Both the position numbers and the translations under genes were made by a program. The notes under the pieces are model-generated. The model did not search any database and had not been told where the DNA came from. It saw only the letters and a list, made by a program, of their open reading frames with translations. Below, piece after piece: positions 24,632 through 53,000 of a stretch of 64,000 nt of DNA (positions are counted from its first letter, which is position 1; every line of letters begins with the position of its first letter). The DNA lies in the NCBI RefSeq assembly GCF_932526225.1, contig NC_064036.1:10781181-10845180 (forward strand), in the 5' to 3' direction. Origin of the DNA: Nematostella vectensis. Taxonomy: Eukaryota; Cnidaria; Anthozoa; Actiniaria; Edwardsiidae.

Positions 24632-25222
24632 CTTGAATTGTTAAATTTCTTGCCAAGTTAGTAACCACAGGAGTGTCAACACAGTTGTAGCAAAGTCAAC
24701 AGAAACATAAAGAAATAAACAACAAACTCCTCAGAAACGATATCCCGGTTCTTCCAGTCGTATAGAATGTAGAACAGATACATCGATAAGTGGCTCGGAT
24801 AGCTGACGTTTGAAGGCTTTATTTGGAGATAAAATCTTGTCACTTCACAAGCCGTTGGGTATTCTCACTTCGTTACCGCCATTTTTGTTGATAACCCAAA
24901 ATGCACCAGGTGCTTATAGGGTTTTTCATGGGGGAGGGGAGAGTAGAAAAGTAAATTTTCCATGATTCACCAAATATTTTATCCTCTATTTCTTAAGTTA
25001 TGCATTTTTTTTTCTTTTAAACAGATAACATAGGCTAAAACATGTAGCTTCATTAAGAAATTTTTCCAGCTAAACAATAGAAAGGAAATATTAGGGAGTA
25101 TTCGGAAACCCATCGGAAACTATTCGGGTGCGTTCGGATATCCGAAGTCTAAGCGGGCAGCTTGTCACGATTCGAATCGATCAAATGGCGAAGTGTTGAA
25201 GAAATGAGAAACAGTGTAGAAC
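24632..25222. promoter_or_regulatory. Head-to-head spacer, probable bidirectional promoter
   Basis: Only 591 bp separate the DZANK1 start codon (-, 24631) from the EFA6 start codon (+, 25223), so both 5' untranslated regions and any promoter elements must lie here unless one gene has a far upstream non-coding exon. No TATA box is obvious, which is common for divergent housekeeping-type promoters. The assignment rests on position alone. Confidence 0.45.
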
Positions 25223-39939
<14,717 letters not shown>

Positions 39940-42900
39940 ATATAATGTACTGTGCCAATTTGCCAATGAATGGTTGAAGGGAATAGTGAGTCTGGAGGCA
40001 AGGGCGGTAGGAACAGAATTTGTCAGACGACATGAAGCTACCTAATAAACCCACGAAACGGTTAACTATGATGTTTTTTCGGAGTTTACAAAGTCGAATG
40101 GTCTGTGTTTTAAATACCAACAAAGAAAGCGCGTCGAAAATTGTTAGAGGGGATTCCGTTGTTTTATCAGGTACATTAAGGTAGCCTGAAAAATTCTACA
40201 CACACTATTTTGACCTGTTTCTTACCGCTGAGCCATGAGCCTGCAATACTGAGTTGACTATTTATACAGTTGTACCGTCATAATAGTGTATTTTCAATGG
40301 TCATTTATATCAGAGACAGATTTTTATATAGCGTATCTCATCCACTCCATTCACACATTTGCGTTTTCGTATTTATTTATTTTGGTGAAACCTCTATAAT
40401 CAGTCTTGTTGAAAATATTCATATATTATATATGAATATTTATATATTTGAATGAAAGCATTTTGAGCTTGAATGTTCTTAACTTGTTTTCTTTTTCATG
40501 GAACTTTCCTAAATTGATAAAAATAACAACTCTTAGAATATTCATGATCTAGTATAAAATATTTTTGTAGGTTTAGTATCTTAAATTGATCAACAATCAC
40601 CAAGAATTTAATATATTTGAATATATAAAGGGATATTATTGAATAACATATAGCTAAAAAAAAATCCCGTTATTTTCTCAAAAATAGAAAGGTGCAAGTG
40701 AATGCACATTGTTATTGTTTACAATGCAAAGTGAAACTCACGGAAGTATAAAAGAAGATGCTCTAAAATTCTGTTCCAAAAAGTAAGTATCTAAGTTCAG
40801 TATTTTAGAGGCTAATCTAGTGCTTAAATGAATGCCATTATTTAAAAGACTTGAAACTTTAATTCAAGGCAGCTGCTCTTTTGCTTAGCTCCATATACAG
40901 TAGAACCCCGCTAACTTAAACTCCCCTATAACTTGAACTAGCTCGGCTTTCCTGCGGTTTGAATCTAAATACCAGCCATTGTATACAGCTAACTCAAAAG
41001 CCTGATAACTCGAACTCAAAACCCTGATAACTCGAACTCAAAACCCCGATAACTCGAACTCAAAACCCTGAAAACTCGAACTCAAAACCCTGATAACTCG
41101 AACTAAAATCCTGATAACTTGAACTCAAAACCCTGAAAACTCGAACTCAAAACCCTGAAAACTCGAACTCAAAACCCCGAAAACTCGAACATCCCTGATA
41201 ACTTGCACATGTGTTGTTTTTAAAGTCTATAACAATATAAGTAGCTTTTTATAAATATATGTATTATTTTCGATCGACCCCGATAACTCAAACCCCCACT
41301 AACAAGCTTCGAGTTAATGGGGTTTTACTATGTATATCATATGCCGAAATGAAGTCGGATAATCACAACAGCCCCCTTTTTAAACTGTCGCTGCGCGCTA
41401 CCGTGGCCACCAAAACAAAGTATTATAAAAGATAGATTAAAAACGCACTTCTAGGCGTGCATTTTTACTAAAACCTTGAAATTGTATAGAGCTCGATAAG
41501 TTACGGTATACTTGTGCACTTTTTTTCTTTTTGAGTGGTAAGTAAAGTAAAATGTGAAAGGTGTTTCTGGGGGCTTATCAGATAATTTCCTTGGCGTACT
41601 ACTTTGTGCACCTCGGGTAAAAAAAATGTGCATTTTTCTTTCAAAGGAAATCATTGCTTGAGTCAAAGAGTATTAGTTAAAATGCTACTCTGACTCAAGG
41701 AGCGCATATAGAATGGATATTAGGCTAAATTATATATTTTAGTTACAGTTAGCCGCCATGTAATAAGTTGCATCTCTTCCAGACTGACAACAAAATCTGG
41801 TGACTAGACAATATTAAATCCTTATACTTATAGAATTTTAATAACAACTCATGCGTCAATCATGTCAACAAATAAACAAAGATTGTAATGAGCTTTATGT
41901 TGATTTTTTTTAATAGAATCTAACCCTTCACAGGTCTTGTGCATAGCGTCATTCTTCCTCACTCTCTCATTCACCTTCGCTCTTTTCACAACTAAATCTT
42001 TACAATCATTCTTACATACTCCTTGTCTATCCCTCTCAGCCACTTTGATTTTAATATTAAATTATACTGGATACAAATACAAAAATAACCATATAACCAA
42101 TTTTTAATCTAGATTATGTTCATTCCAATTATTTTAGTTTAGATTACTTCTCTCGATCAAATAATTATTGTCTCCATCAGGAAATTCTGTGGTATGTTTC
42201 GACAAGTAACCTAGCAAAAGTCAAATATTCATCTAGTCGATTAGTAGTTTTCTGTATGTGGTTTTGTAGTCAATGCCTTGCATGTTTTATTGGCTTCCGT
42301 AGTCAATGACTTGCATGTTTTGATAGCTTGTAACCTTGCAAAATAGATCACACAAAGATTTAGGCTTCATCTTTGATAAATCCATCATTTAAGCGTCTTT
42401 TCTATTCTTCTCCTTTCTCATCGCCATTACCAACTGCTGTTCTTGTACTTTCTAACCGCAGAACACACTCCAGCGACTGGTAATGCTAATCACCAATCAG
42501 ATGCCTGGCTCTTGCCATGTGTGGCCATTCAGAAGCCAGGGTCTAATCCGGGGCATTCTGGGTATGACGTCAGCTCCTTGCTAACTGCGCATGCCGTTTT
42601 CTTGGAATCTGCTCTGCTGCCATCCATTTCTGAGTGTTGTTAGATTCTTAGAAAAATTGATTTTTGTTTTATTAAAAGTAATACGATATTTCAGGGTTAT
42701 GCGAATGATGCAAAACCCGTTTTTTTTGGGAATGTCAACTATTCCATTATAACAGCGCGACTAGTAAAACCGGGAATGTTTATCTCAATCAATCACACTT
42801 AATTTATGTAGATATCCATAAACAGTCAACAAATTTTAGCAACTGAATTCTTGCTTGTGATTCGTCAAAAGAATCGCATATGTTTTAGTGTTTATTGTTT

Positions 42901-43594
42901 TATTTGTCTCGCTGTACCTAACAATATTGGAATAATGAATAACAATGAAAACATTATTTTAACTAGGGCATACTAAAATACTGGTGGAGAACCGCCACAA
43001 GTTGTGCTAACACGACTAAGTTTTAACTTTATATTAAGTAATTTGCCCAGAATGTCTCTGAACAATTTCTTTACAAATGTTAAACAAAGATATTTTAATA
43101 TTTCGGACTAAAAATATTCCATAATAATCTTTTTTATGGTGCCGTTCATTGAATAATTTTTTGGCACAGTAACAGCAGAAGCTGATGTAATTAGTGAGAA
43201 TTATTTATTATGAGAGTTTAAACGAGTGGAATATTAGTCTAAAAGATTTTAAATGAGATCACACCATACATTGTTTCCTGCTTGTTTGCCCTGCCAACTT
43301 GTTATCCCCCACCCCACCCTGTTTTTCTGTTCTTCTTGTGCGGTAGCCAGTTATATTTCGGGGTCAGTTTGGTAGCTCTTGGATTTCTGAAAGCCTGTTT
43401 GTTCACACTACTTTCTTCTTCTTTGCTCCTGCTAATACCCCTTGCTTTTGATATAACCTCTTCGTTTGTGGCCTTGGCATTGGCTCTGTTATGTCCCTTT
43501 CTAACATAACACTCTTGTACGCACATCTAGACACAATCCCCTATGTTTTTTGCGCGACCGATACACAACCTCCCTTATGCTAACACAGAACTCT
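39940..43594. other. Intergenic stretch downstream of EFA6
   Basis: Contains the EFA6 3' untranslated region, AT-rich sequence, and a pogo-like element listed separately. An open segment at 42460-42643, preceded by an acceptor-like ctaaccgcag, could be an alternative 3' exon of EFA6, but no in-phase donor of good quality links it to 39721-39939. Nothing else convincing is seen. Confidence 0.5.
40898..41332. mobile_element. Pogo-like element with an internal 22-bp minisatellite
   Basis: Flanked by TA (40896-40897 and 41333-41334). The left end begins cagtagaaccccgctaact and the right end, reversed, begins catagtaaaaccccattaac: the same terminus apart from a TA insertion and a few changes. The interior (about 40980-41195) consists of about nine copies of a unit of about 22 bp built on AACTCGAACTCAAAACCCTG, itself similar to the element's end, so the element has been filled by amplification of its own terminal motif. 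There is no coding content. Confidence 0.75.
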
Positions 43595-46225
43595 CGAACA
43601 CCCCCCTATGCACTTCTCATACACACCCCCTATGCGCTTCTCATATACACCCCCTATGCGCTTCTCATACACACCCCCTATGCGCTTCTCATACACACCC
43701 CCTATGTGCTTCTGATACACACCCTTTATGCCCTTCTCATACACATCCCCTATGCACTTCTCATACACACCCCCTATGCGCTTCTCATACACACCCCCTA
43801 TGCGCTTCTCATACACCCCCCTATGCGCTTCTCATACACCCCCCCTATGCGCTTCTCATACACACCCCCTATGCGCTTCTCATACACCCCCCCTATGCGC
43901 TTCTCATACACCCCCCCTATGCGCTTCTCATACACACCCCCTATGCGCTTCTCATACACCCCCCCTATGCGCTTCTCATACACCCCCCCTATGCGCTTCT
44001 CATACACATCCCCTATGCACTTCTCATACACACCCCCTATGCGCTTCTCATACACACCCCCTATGCGCTTCTCATACACCCCCCCTATGCGCTTCTCATA
44101 CACACCCCCTATGCGCTTCTCATACACACCCCCGGTGCGCTTCTCATACACACCCCCTATGCGCTTCTCATACACACCCCCTATGCGCTTCTCATACACC
44201 CCCCCTATGCGCTTCTCATACACACCCCTATGCGCTTCTCATACACCCCCCCTATGCGCTTCTCATACACACCCCCTATGCGCTTCTCATACACACCCCC
44301 TATGCACTTCTCATACACACCCCCTATGCGCTTCTCATACACACCCTCTATGCGCTTCTCATACACCCCCCCTATGCGCTTCTCATACAACCCCCCTGTG
44401 CGCTTCTCATACACACCCCCTATGCGCTTCTCATACACACCCCCTATGCGCTTTTCATACACACCCCCTATGCACTTCTCATACACACCCCCTATGCGCT
44501 TTTCATACACACACCCTATGCGCTTCTCATACACACCCCCTATGCGCTTCTCATACACACCCCCTATGCACTTCTCATACACACCCCCTATGCACTTCTC
44601 ATACACACCCCCTATGCGCTTCTCATACACACCCCCTATGCGCTTCTTATACACACCCCCTATGCGCTTAACATACACACCCCCTATGCGCTTCTCATAT
44701 ACATCCCCTATGCGCTTCTCATACACACCCCCTATGTGCTTCTCATACACCCCCTATGCGCTTCTGATACACACCCCCTATGTGCTTCTCATACACCCCC
44801 TATGTGCTTCTCATACACACCCCCTATGCGCTTCTCATACACACCCCCTATGTGCTTCTCATACACCCCCTATGTGCTTCTCATACACACCCCCTATGCG
44901 CTTCTCATACACACCCCCTATGCGCTTCTCACACACACCCCCTATGCACTTCTCATACACATCCCCTATGCGCTTCTCATACACCTCCTATGCGCTTCTT
45001 ATACACACCCCCTATGCACTTCTCATACACACCCCCTATGCGCTTTTCATGCACACTTCCTATGCGCTTTTCATACACACTTCCTATGCGCTTCTCATAC
45101 ACACACCTCCTATGCGCTTCTTATACACACCCCCTATGCGCTTCTTATACACACCCCCTATGCGCTTCTCATACACACGCCCTATGCGCTTCACATACAC
45201 ACCCCCTATGCGCTTCTCATACACACCCCCTATGCACTTCTCATACACACCCCCTATGCGCTTCTCATACACACCCCCTATGCGCTTCTCATACACACCC
45301 CCTATGTGCTTCTCATACACACCCTCTATGCGCTTAACATACACACCCCCTATGCGCTTCTCATATACATCCCCTATGCGCTTCTCATACACACCCCCTA
45401 TGTGCTTCTCATACACCCCCTATGCGCTTCTGATACACACCCCCTATGTGCTTCTCATACACCCCCTATGTGCTTCTCATACACACCCCCTATGCGCTTC
45501 TCATACACACCCCCTATGTGCTTCTCATACACCCCCTATGTGCTTCTCATACACACCCCCTATGCGCTTCTCATACACACCCCCTATGTGCTTCTCATAT
45601 ACACCCCCTATGTGCTTCTCATACACACCCCCTATGTGCTTCTCATACACCCCCTATGCGCTTCTGATACACACCCCCTATGTGCTTCTCATACACACCC
45701 CCTATGCGCTTCTCATACACACCCCCTATGCGCTTCTCATACACACCCCCTATGTGCTTCTCATACACCCCCTATGCGCTTCTGATACACACCCCCTATG
45801 TGCTTCTCATACACACCCCCTATGCGCTTCTCATACACACCCCCTATGCGCTTCTCATACACACCCCCTATGCGCTTCTGATACACACCCCCTATGTGCT
45901 TCTCATACACACCCCCTATGCGCTTCTCATACACACACCTCCTATGCGCTTCTTATACACACCCCCTATGCACTTCTCATACACACCCCCTATGCGCTTC
46001 TCATACACACCCCCTATGCACTTCTCATACACACCCCCTATGCGCTTTTCATACACACTTCCTATGCGCTTCTCATGCACACACCTCCTATGCGCTTCTT
46101 ATACACACCCCCTATGCACTTCTCATACACACCCCCTATGCGCTTCTCATACACACCCCCGGTGCGCTTCTCATATACATCCCCTATGCGCTTTTCATAC
46201 ACACCCTATGCACATCTCATACAGA
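43595..46225. repeat. 2.6-kb intergenic minisatellite, 23-24-bp unit
   Basis: About 110 copies of a unit read as CACCCCCTATGCGCTTCTCA plus tacac, with length variants of 21-26 bp (one fewer or one more C, cac insertions) and gcgc/gtgc/gcac base variants. The array has higher-order structure: the block of variants beginning near 44780 recurs near 45446, about 666 bp later. Very long open frames on both strands (over 900 codons on +) are produced by the repeat and switch frame with unit-length changes. No exon abuts the array. Confidence 0.96.
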
Positions 46226-46683
46226 CCCCATATACCCTCGGAAAGGGAGAGCAAGGAGTGAGAAGACGCCCTGGAAAGACTGTTTTGCATCACACTGCAA
46301 GAAATGTTGATGTGACAGTTCCTTTGTCTTTGCGTGGTGCATAATTGAGTGTTAAATTTTCTTTAGTAAAAAGTAATGTGATTAATAGATGACTTGTGAT
46401 TGGGTTAGCCCCTGGTTAACTTTAATCCGAAAAAGTTCGCCCGTTATTTCTCAACCATTTTGTAAGTGACTTTTATATAACAGACTCCTAGGGCGTCTTC
46501 TCCCTCCTTTCTTTTCTTTTTCTCTTCTCGAGGTCGATAGTTATATATATTTTACTTGGTCGGGCAGGTTTCGGCTAGCGCGTCGGGAACAGTTCGCGCG
46601 CCACTACGCAACCTTACTTGACCGGTGTTCTAACCAAACACAAAAAGAGTGTCGCAAGCATGGCACATTTCAGCCGAATTAGA

Positions 46684-49117
46684 CAGTTAAATCCGTAGCG
46701 CTACCTAAATATAGGGACGTTGCATATAGGGACGCGTGACATATAGGGACGTTCGTCAAAATTACCTATACGGACGCAAATATCAAGCAACTGAGCGCCT
46801 GACATATAGGAACGTTAGGAATACGAGTCCGTGGGAAAAAAGGGGGAACACAGTGACCAATTTAGTCTTTGTAGGAGGGGAGGGTGGGTGACAAAAGTAC
46901 ACATTACCTATACGGATGCTCATAACAACCAACTGAGCGACTGACATATAGGGACGTTACAAATACAAGTCCTTTGGAAACAAGGGGGAACACACTGATC
47001 ACTATTTTTTTTTTTGAGAGGGGAGGGTGGGCGACAAAAGTTCACATGTCCTGTACGGATGCTCAAGGTTTTTAATCTAATGCAAGAGATTTGTTTGAAT
47101 CATAATGATCTAGTGAGCTACTTTCAGAAATTTTATGACTATAATGAACACGTAATTTTTTAGAGTGCAATATTCTGAAGTAGCATTTTTTTTAAAAGAT
47201 GTTACACAAAAATTGCATATTTTTGCTAACTCGAAGAATAGTGGTAAAAAACAAAATCATTCTTGCGAAAGTTTACCACCAAAAACAACACTTGGCAGGG
47301 ATATGTTGTTAAATTGTTTATTTTTGACAAGGGTAATTACAAATATGTCTCACAACGATAAGCTTTCTTTAGAATGCAGAAAGGGTTGGAAATTGCTAGC
47401 CAACTCAGCTGGTTGTAATGGCTAAATAACTACTTTTTTGCGAAGTAAATTTAGTCAGAAGTTTCTGACCAGCCTAGCAGATTTTCAAGAGTGGTCATGG
47501 CTAAGGCCTTTTTTTGCCAAGGAAAAGTGGTCAGAAATTTCTAGCCAACCCAGCTGAATTTCATGGCTTTAGGCCTTTTTTTTGCCAAGGAAAAGTTCTT
47601 TTTTCCCAATCACAGCAGTGTTCAGTCTGTTGTCAAATATTGCAAACTTACCTCCGCCACTTGATCCAAATCCTGTCTACCAACCGCCAAATGGTACTTA
47701 TTTGTCACACTAAGAAGTCTTTGCACACAGTTATTAAAATAAAAAAGGCTAAGGAAAACACTTAAAAAAAAAATCATAGAGCCATCCACTCCCCTTGGCA
47801 TGAGCACGTACATCGCAAGCTAGCACATGACATGAGCACAGGCTACCCAAGCCCTATTTTCGATTAGTGTACACTTTTTTATTTACATGAAACAAATATT
47901 TTGATACCCCGGCAGGATGTTTCAAATAATAACAATTGACCACAGGCTAAGTCATTTTGATTATTTTGAAGTATTTACTACTTTTTCTCATCCTGCAAAA
48001 TTCAACTTAGATGGGCTGTCTGTGTTTTGAGCGCGAAATCTCCCGAGAGCGCGCGCGTGACACTGCAAACGACTTGAGTGAAATTGCTAATGGCAAAAAT
48101 TCGCTTCAGAAAAAGCAATATAAAGCACAACAACGCTTTTAAAATGCCAACGAAAGCTAAAAGAGAATCGAGGGTGAAGAAAGACTAAATAAATACAAAG
48201 TAAATGCTGGTACTGGGTAGGAGAGCGCATTTCTTTCAAACAAAAATCAAGCATTACACTGCAGTGCATGCAAAACGGACGCTTGTCGATGTGTGACTGA
48301 AATTCATAAATTCAGGGACAGAGAGGATCCGATGTTTCAAAATGATGGTGAATTTCTCTTTCATCAAACTTAATTAGAAATAGAAGAAGTCAGGGGATAA
48401 TAGTGAAGAAGTTTTCGTGGCCTTCGATCCTAATCGATGATGATGCGGGGGATATTCCTTGTATTGTATACTTAATTAAGTTACTTAGTACTAGTAAACC
48501 AAATCTCGGGGAGAGTTTTAGTTTCTCTTAACGAACGTATTCATCCGGTATTATAATTACTAGAAAACCAAATGTCTGGCTGAGGTTGCCGTTTTTGCTT
48601 CGTACCGCATAATTTCATTTTAACTTGGTCCAGTGTGGTCCCACTTGTCTCCCACGGACTCGTATTCGTAACGTCCCATTATGTGAGAGGCTCAGCTGTC
48701 CGTATAGGTCATGTGAACTCTTGTTTCCCACCCTCCCCTCCTACAAAAAAATAAATTGATCAGTATGTTCCCCCTTGTCTCCCACGGTCTCGTTTTCATA
48801 ACGTCCCTATATGTCAGGCGCTCAGTTGCTTGTTATGAGCGTCCGTATAGGTCATGTGCACTTCTGTCACCCGCACCCTCCCCTCTCACAAAGACTAAAT
48901 TGGTCACTGTGTTTCCCCTTGTTTCCCACGGACTTATATTCGTAACATCCCAATATGTCAGCCGCTCAGTAGCTTGATATTTGCGTCCGTATAGGTAATT
49001 TTGACGAACGTCCCTGTCACGCGTCCCTATATGTCACGTCCCTATATGTCACGTCCCTATATGTCACGTCCCTATATGTCACGTCCCAATATGTCAGGTA
49101 GCGCTACAGACCCCGGT
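46684..49117. mobile_element. 2.4-kb foldback-type transposon with long inverted repeats
   Basis: The segments 46684-47075 and about 48610-49117 are inverted copies of each other over about 400-500 bp. Both ends carry gtagcgctacct followed by repeats of gacatatagggacgt and the motifs acctatacggacgc, actgagcg, aagggggaacacagtga and gaggggagggtgg. The right end has five tandem copies of gacatatagggacgt, the left end fewer. The flanks share the 9-mer CGAATTAGA (46675-46683 and 49118-49126), a possible target duplication. The interior (about 47080-48600) shows no transposase-like frame, so the element is probably non-autonomous. Long inverted repeats with subterminal repetition and a 9-bp duplication would fit a Mutator-like or foldback element; this is not proven. 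Confidence 0.8.
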
Positions 49118-49126
49118 CGAATTAGA

Positions 49127-50001
49127 GGAAAAATCGTGGTTTATTATCAGAATTTAGCCTAACAAACACTGTTCCTATCGCCCTTGTAGTTCATTTTCAA
49201 ACAAATTATTCTACACAGTCACCCCAAGATTCAGTGAGGGTAACACCATCGGGTAACAACTTGCTGCGTAACCGCGCAGTATTCACAAAAATATTGGTTC
49301 GAACAGAATCTAGCATGTTATGATAGAATAGTGGAAAACATGCTGTATGTAATTCACATCTCCCTCTGACGATGTCTCGCCGAAGAAAAGTTGTGTTACT
49401 GATATAAGAAATTATTATAAGGTGAGCTAACTCCTTCCTTTTGAAATCACTAGCTTTAACATACATCCAAAATTGTATTTCTCATCCTTGAACGTGTAAA
49501 GCTCTACCTAACAAAATCATTTAGTCTTGGTGCAATGTAATTCTATATTTTTTCTTCTAATCAATCTTAAAATACTCTTTCGCCTCAGAGTTTTGCAAGC
49601 ATCAATCTATTACCACCACTACCATCACAACTCTATTGTTAACCAATTGATCTGTAGTGAAATCTAAAACAAAAAAAGATCGAAAAGTCTAGATACCCAA
49701 GAGCCGGGAACGCATGCCCAAATTCTAGCTACCCGGCAACCTTTATAATTTTGTAAAAATTAGCCATTTAAACCTTGTTATTTAGAGCTATTTGCAAAAG
49801 CTGGGCACACCATAATATTATAGATATTTGGGTGGACACTTTTCACTGGAAAAATCTTCGAGGGAACGAACCTCACGGGAGCTGAGGTTCTTTATACTTT
49901 TTTTGATCTAACACCATGTGGCACCATATTTACTGATGTCTACCACATATTTACCATCTACAGAAGTACTGCACCTTTTTTCCTTGGTGTAAATAGCAAA
50001 G
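49127..50001. other. Region upstream of PEX5
   Basis: Should contain the PEX5 promoter and 5' untranslated region. I see no TATA box, no RNA gene and no convincing coding frame. The sequence just before the start codon (gtaaatagcaaag) has no upstream ATG in the last 50 bases. Confidence 0.4.
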
Positions 50002-53000
50002 ATGGCGATGCGTGATTTGGTGGAGGGGGAGTGTGGTGACGCTAATCCACTGATGAAGCTTGTATCCCATTTCACACAGGATAAATCCCTACACCAGGTA
50101 CTGTATCTTATGTGCTTGTCTCCCATTTCACACAGGATAAATTCCTACACAAGGTACTGTATCTTATATGCTTGTCTCCCATTTCACACAGGATAAATCC
50201 TTTCACCAGGTACTGTATTTTATGTGCTTTTTGGAGTCTGTGATTAAAAGTCCCACAAAGCACTGAATGATATTATTGAATAGCAAGTACTGGATTTCTG
50301 TATGTGAGTAATGGTTAGGACAGCAGTTGTCTCTGGATAAAAAATGGTCCAAAACTCTTGAACAAACAATAAGACATAGCAGTTATTCTCATTATGAAAG
50401 TTTTTCTCACTATGAATGGAATATTATCTACACTGGCCTTTTACCAACTCTTTCAGGCTTGCACAAATTCTTGGTAAATCATATTTTTTAACCAAATTTT
50501 AAAACATTCTCAGCTGATTCTGAGAAATAAAACAGAAACCCCTGTAGGCATATATGCCATACCTTGTAACAGTACTTGTTGAAATTTTATTTATTTATTT
50601 ATTGATATTTGATTTGTGAGAATGTAAATCCAAAGCAATTGCCTTTCCAGGAAGGGCTGATCCATGACAGATTTGGTCCCCATCAACATTTGGTGAGTAG
50701 CATTGCAAAGACAATTTGTGCAATACTATGCTATTACTTATTGTTAATGTTGGTATTCTCTAATAGCAAGAGAGAGCATTTCACGAAAGACAAGAGCATG
50801 AGGTATTTATCTTGTTTTTTTTTCACTATGTAATGCACTGTGCAATAAGCAATGTATTGTGTGTCAATTTGTTAAGATGACCCATCAGCTATTTTTTATT
50901 TTTTTTGTATTGAGCTATAGGGTCATGCCTGGTAAGTATTCAGGATAGCAACAAATAATAGGGTAGAAATAATAGGGTAGAGCAAACCATATGCACAGCC
51001 ACTTGTGAGTCTCAGTTTTTTTTTAGATTTTCAGTACTGACAACAGAAGACATTAAATGGGATTCAAAAAACAATTAGAAACATTTAAAAAAGGAGATTT
51101 TAATACGTATGTATATGGGCATGTTTCAGCTTGTTGAAGAGTATCTGCAGGATCCAAGATCCCATGCACCTCCTCAGACATTCCGCATGGATGACTTGTT
51201 ACATGAGATGACAGAAATAGAACAAAGAAGCCTGCACCATACCCCTGTTAGAGGTAGGTGTTGCCTGCACCATACGCCTGTTAGAGGTAGGTGTTGCCTG
51301 CACCATATGCCTGTTAGAGGTAGGTGTTGCCTGCACCATACACCTGTTAGAGGTAGGTGTTGCCTGCACCATATGCCTGTTAGAGGTAGGTGTTGCCTGC
51401 ATCATACACCTGTTAGAGGTAGGTGTTGCCTGCACCATACACCTGTTAGAGGTAGGTGTTGCCTGCATCATACACCTGTTAGAGGTAGGTGTTGCCTGCA
51501 CCATACGCCTGTTAGAGGTAGGTGTTGCCTGCACCATACGCCTGTTAGAAATAGGTGTTGCCTGCACCATACACCTGTTAGAGGTAGGTGTTGCCTGCAC
51601 CATACACCTGTTAGAGGTAGGTGTTGCCTGCACCATACGCCTGTTATAGGTAGGTGTTGCCTGCACCATACACCTGTTAGAGGTAGGTGTTGCCTGCACC
51701 ATACACCTGTTAGAGGTAGGTGTTGCCTGCATCATACACCTGTTAGAGGTAGGTGTTGCCTGCACCATACGCCTGTTAGAGGTAGGTGTTGCCTGCACCA
51801 TACACCTGTTAGAGGTAGGTGTTGCTTTCACCATACACCTGTTAGAGGTAGGTGTTGCCTGCACCATACGCCTGTTAGAGGTAGGTGTTGCCTGCACCAT
51901 GCACCTGTTAGAGGTAGGTGTTGCCTGCACCATACGCCTGTTAGAGGTAGGTGTTGCCTGCACCATGCACCTGTTAGAGGTAGGTGTTGCCTGCACCATA
52001 CGCCTGTTAGAGGTAGGTGTTGCCTGCACCATACGCCTGTTAGAGGTAGGTGTTGCCTGCACCATACACCTGTTAGAGGTAGGTGTTGCCTGCACCATAC
52101 ACCTGTTAGAGGTAGGTGTTGCCTGCACCATACACCTGTTAGAGGTAGGTGTTGCCTGCACCATACACCTGTTAGAGGAAGGTGTTGCCTGCACCATACA
52201 CCTGTTAGAGGTAGGTGTTGCCTGCACCATACGCCTGTTAGAGGTAGGTGTTGCCTGCACCATACACCTGTTAGAGGTAGGTGTTGCCTGCACCATACAC
52301 CTGTTAGAGGTAGGTGTTGCCTGCACCATACGCCTGTTAGAGGTAGGTGTTGCCTCTCCATACACCTGTTAGAGGTAGGTGTTGCCTGCACCATACACCT
52401 GTTAGAAGTAGCTATTGCAGCCCAATTATCCCCTTGGTTTTAGTTTTCAATTTTTCTTAGTCTGTGTTTTTTTGTTACAAAGTCAGTTTTTATTATGCTG
52501 ATAGAGTTTGTTTCTTAACTCTTTGAACAAATATGTATTGTGTCCATGAATTTGCCCCAGCTCTTTCACAACATATTAAACCTGAACATGATATTTTTAT
52601 GGAGAGTATGTTTGGCCACAATAGCCTTGAACCACTAACTTATACTATGTAAAGTCATGGATATTTAACTTTGCTTACTAACCCCCTTTGTTTAGCACCA
52701 GGAGTAGCAGATCTCGCAACAAGTGAATGGGCAGCAGAGTATATGTCTACAGAGGTTCAAAGGGCAGAAGGTATGTATAGTGCATTTAAAAGCTTACTTT
52801 AAGGTTTCCTGTAACTATTGCATTAGCACCATTTCTTATATAAATGTAAGTACAAATGATAGTTATTTTGTCCTATTACTATTAAATGGTATTCAATTAA
52901 AGCCTTTAAGGTTTCTCTCTATTCTTAATCAATCTGAATCAAAGTTGTCTTTAATTGTAGAATGGGCTCAAGAGTATGACAACAGTGAGATATTACACTC

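Noticed and set aside
42460-42643. Alternative last exon of EFA6
   Set aside because: An acceptor-like site and open frame exist, but no good in-phase donor in the preceding exon, and the sequence lacks similarity to EFA6 tails that I can recall.
43543-46344. A 933-codon frame and several others in both directions
   Set aside because: Generated by the 23-24-bp array; peptide phase changes wherever a unit gains or loses a base.
50921-50931. An 11-base PEX5 microexon between ctatag and gtaagt
   Set aside because: Its length breaks the phase between exons 50767-50802 and 51130-51253, which join cleanly without it.
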